Positions 16,258 through 16,780 of a stretch of 16,780 nt of DNA are shown here, piece after piece. The notes under the pieces are model-generated. The model was not told the origin of the DNA and did no database searches. It was given only the letters and a program-made list of their open reading frames with translations. Position 1 is the first letter of the stretch. Every line of letters starts with the position of its first letter. A program made the position numbers and the translations under genes. Source of the stretch: Euryarchaeota archaeon UBA125 (GTDB lineage Archaea; Thermoplasmatota; Poseidoniia; Poseidoniales; Thalassarchaeaceae); the NCBI GenBank assembly GCA_002502625.1, contig DAPV01000051.1, positions 1 to 16,780 on the forward strand, written 5' to 3'.

Positions 16258-16780
16258 ATGGCTGCTCCAAAAATGACTAGAGGGTCGTTTCGAGGATTAG
16301 CAGGATCTATGGCTAAAAACGGGAGAACTCGATTGCTTCTCCTCATGCCAAGATCTTTTCGTCCAGAATATGAATTAATTATAGAAGAAATAAAAATTAG
16401 TGATGATGTTTTCTCTTCTTATCTTCGACCACGTTCTAATCTTGAAGAAATAAAAGATGCTGGTTTTGACTCATTTAATCATACTATACATTTGATTGAT
16501 ATTGCAATGAAAGATCTTGGAATTTGGATGAAACCTTTTGTCTCTAACCATTGGAATCGTTCTGAAATAGATGTTAGCCCCACTTCAAATTGTGACTTCT
16601 CTACAGTCACTTGGACCTGTTTTAAACATCCAGAAGCTTCTGATTCATCGACCATTTTACTACCATTTGATCCATTTGATTTCCAAGGGAAATGTTTCAC
16701 CTATCTTTCGCCTCAGGAGGAAATTAATTTATCATTAGATTCTGAACCGACTATTGAAGAAGAAATTCAAAAAGAAGAAA
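16258..16780 (+). CDS. Unrecognised protein, 3' end outside window
   Basis: The frame is open for 174 codons from the ATG at 16258 to the window edge. No family was recognised. The N-terminus is basic (MAAPKMTRGSFRG, then MAKNGRTR) and followed by a short hydrophobic run LLLLMPRSF. The middle is mixed with aromatic residues and four cysteines spread through residues 112-146. The visible end is strongly acidic (about 162-174), suggesting a linker or coiled segment. No signal peptide or membrane helix is convincing. It lies 12 bp after asd on the same strand, so co-transcription is likely. No good Shine-Dalgarno site precedes it; ATG at 16273 or 16309 could be the true start. Codon use resembles the neighbours. 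Confidence 0.65.
   Translation, partial: MAAPKMTRGSFRGLAGSMAKNGRTRLLLLMPRSFRPEYELIIEEIKISDDVFSSYLRPRSNLEEIKDAGFDSFNHTIHLIDIAMKDLGIWMKPFVSNHWNRSEIDVSPTSNCDFSTVTWTCFKHPEASDSSTILLPFDPFDFQGKCFTYLSPQEEINLSLDSEPTIEEEIQKEE

Noticed and set aside
16245..16280. ATG overlapping the asd stop (TGATG)
   Set aside because: This frame closes after 11 codons at a TAG, so translational coupling through it would give only a tiny peptide.
16479..16700. Minus-strand frame of 73 codons near the right edge
   Set aside because: The plus strand is open through the whole stretch from 16258 and follows asd closely; the opposing frame shows no motif or ribosome site.

Overview
The window looks like a compact, AT-rich archaeal chromosome segment, probably from a planktonic euryarchaeote of the Marine Group II (Poseidoniales) or Thermoplasmatota type. 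The domain call rests on an archaeal NMD3 protein, an archaeal-type bifunctional phosphoglucose/phosphomannose isomerase, an archaeal/fungal-type aspartate-semialdehyde dehydrogenase, GGTGA/GAGG Shine-Dalgarno sites and candidate archaeal TATA boxes. The finer placement is inference from a very large surface subtilase beside a rhomboid, low GC and tight packing. No RNA gene, insertion sequence, CRISPR array or integration site was seen, and no stretch over 300 bases lacks a gene.

Layout. (1) 1-5796, minus strand: a rhomboid intramembrane protease followed by a giant exported subtilisin-like protease of at least 1569 residues. The protease has a C-terminal membrane anchor and a long charged, proline-rich tail that runs off the left edge. 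(2) 5832-10374, plus strand: a cytochrome c maturation (System I) block with a fused CcmA-CcmB, then CcmC and a CcmD-like peptide. NMD3 (ribosome biogenesis) and PGI/PMI (sugar phosphate isomerisation) follow on the same strand. (3) 10368-10949, minus: a small M23-type metallopeptidase with all metal-site residues but no export signal. (4) 10975-15042: a probable sugar-transfer group of a large GT-C-like membrane protein, a GT2 polyprenyl-phosphate glycosyltransferase type enzyme and, convergent to it, an NAD-dependent sugar-nucleotide epimerase/dehydratase. (5) 15136-16780, plus: aspartate-semialdehyde dehydrogenase and the first 174 codons of an unrecognised protein that continues past the right edge.

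How the genes fit together. The two proteases on the left form an envelope proteolysis pair. The ccm genes would move or handle heme for c-type cytochromes on the outer face of the membrane. The GT2 enzyme could charge a lipid carrier with sugar for the GT-C-like protein, with the epimerase supplying a nucleotide sugar; PGI/PMI upstream could feed the same pool. Gene packing is extreme. Two convergent pairs overlap by 6-7 bp, and divergent pairs are separated by only 35, 25 and 93 bp, so several promoters must lie inside neighbouring genes or drive nearly leaderless transcripts.
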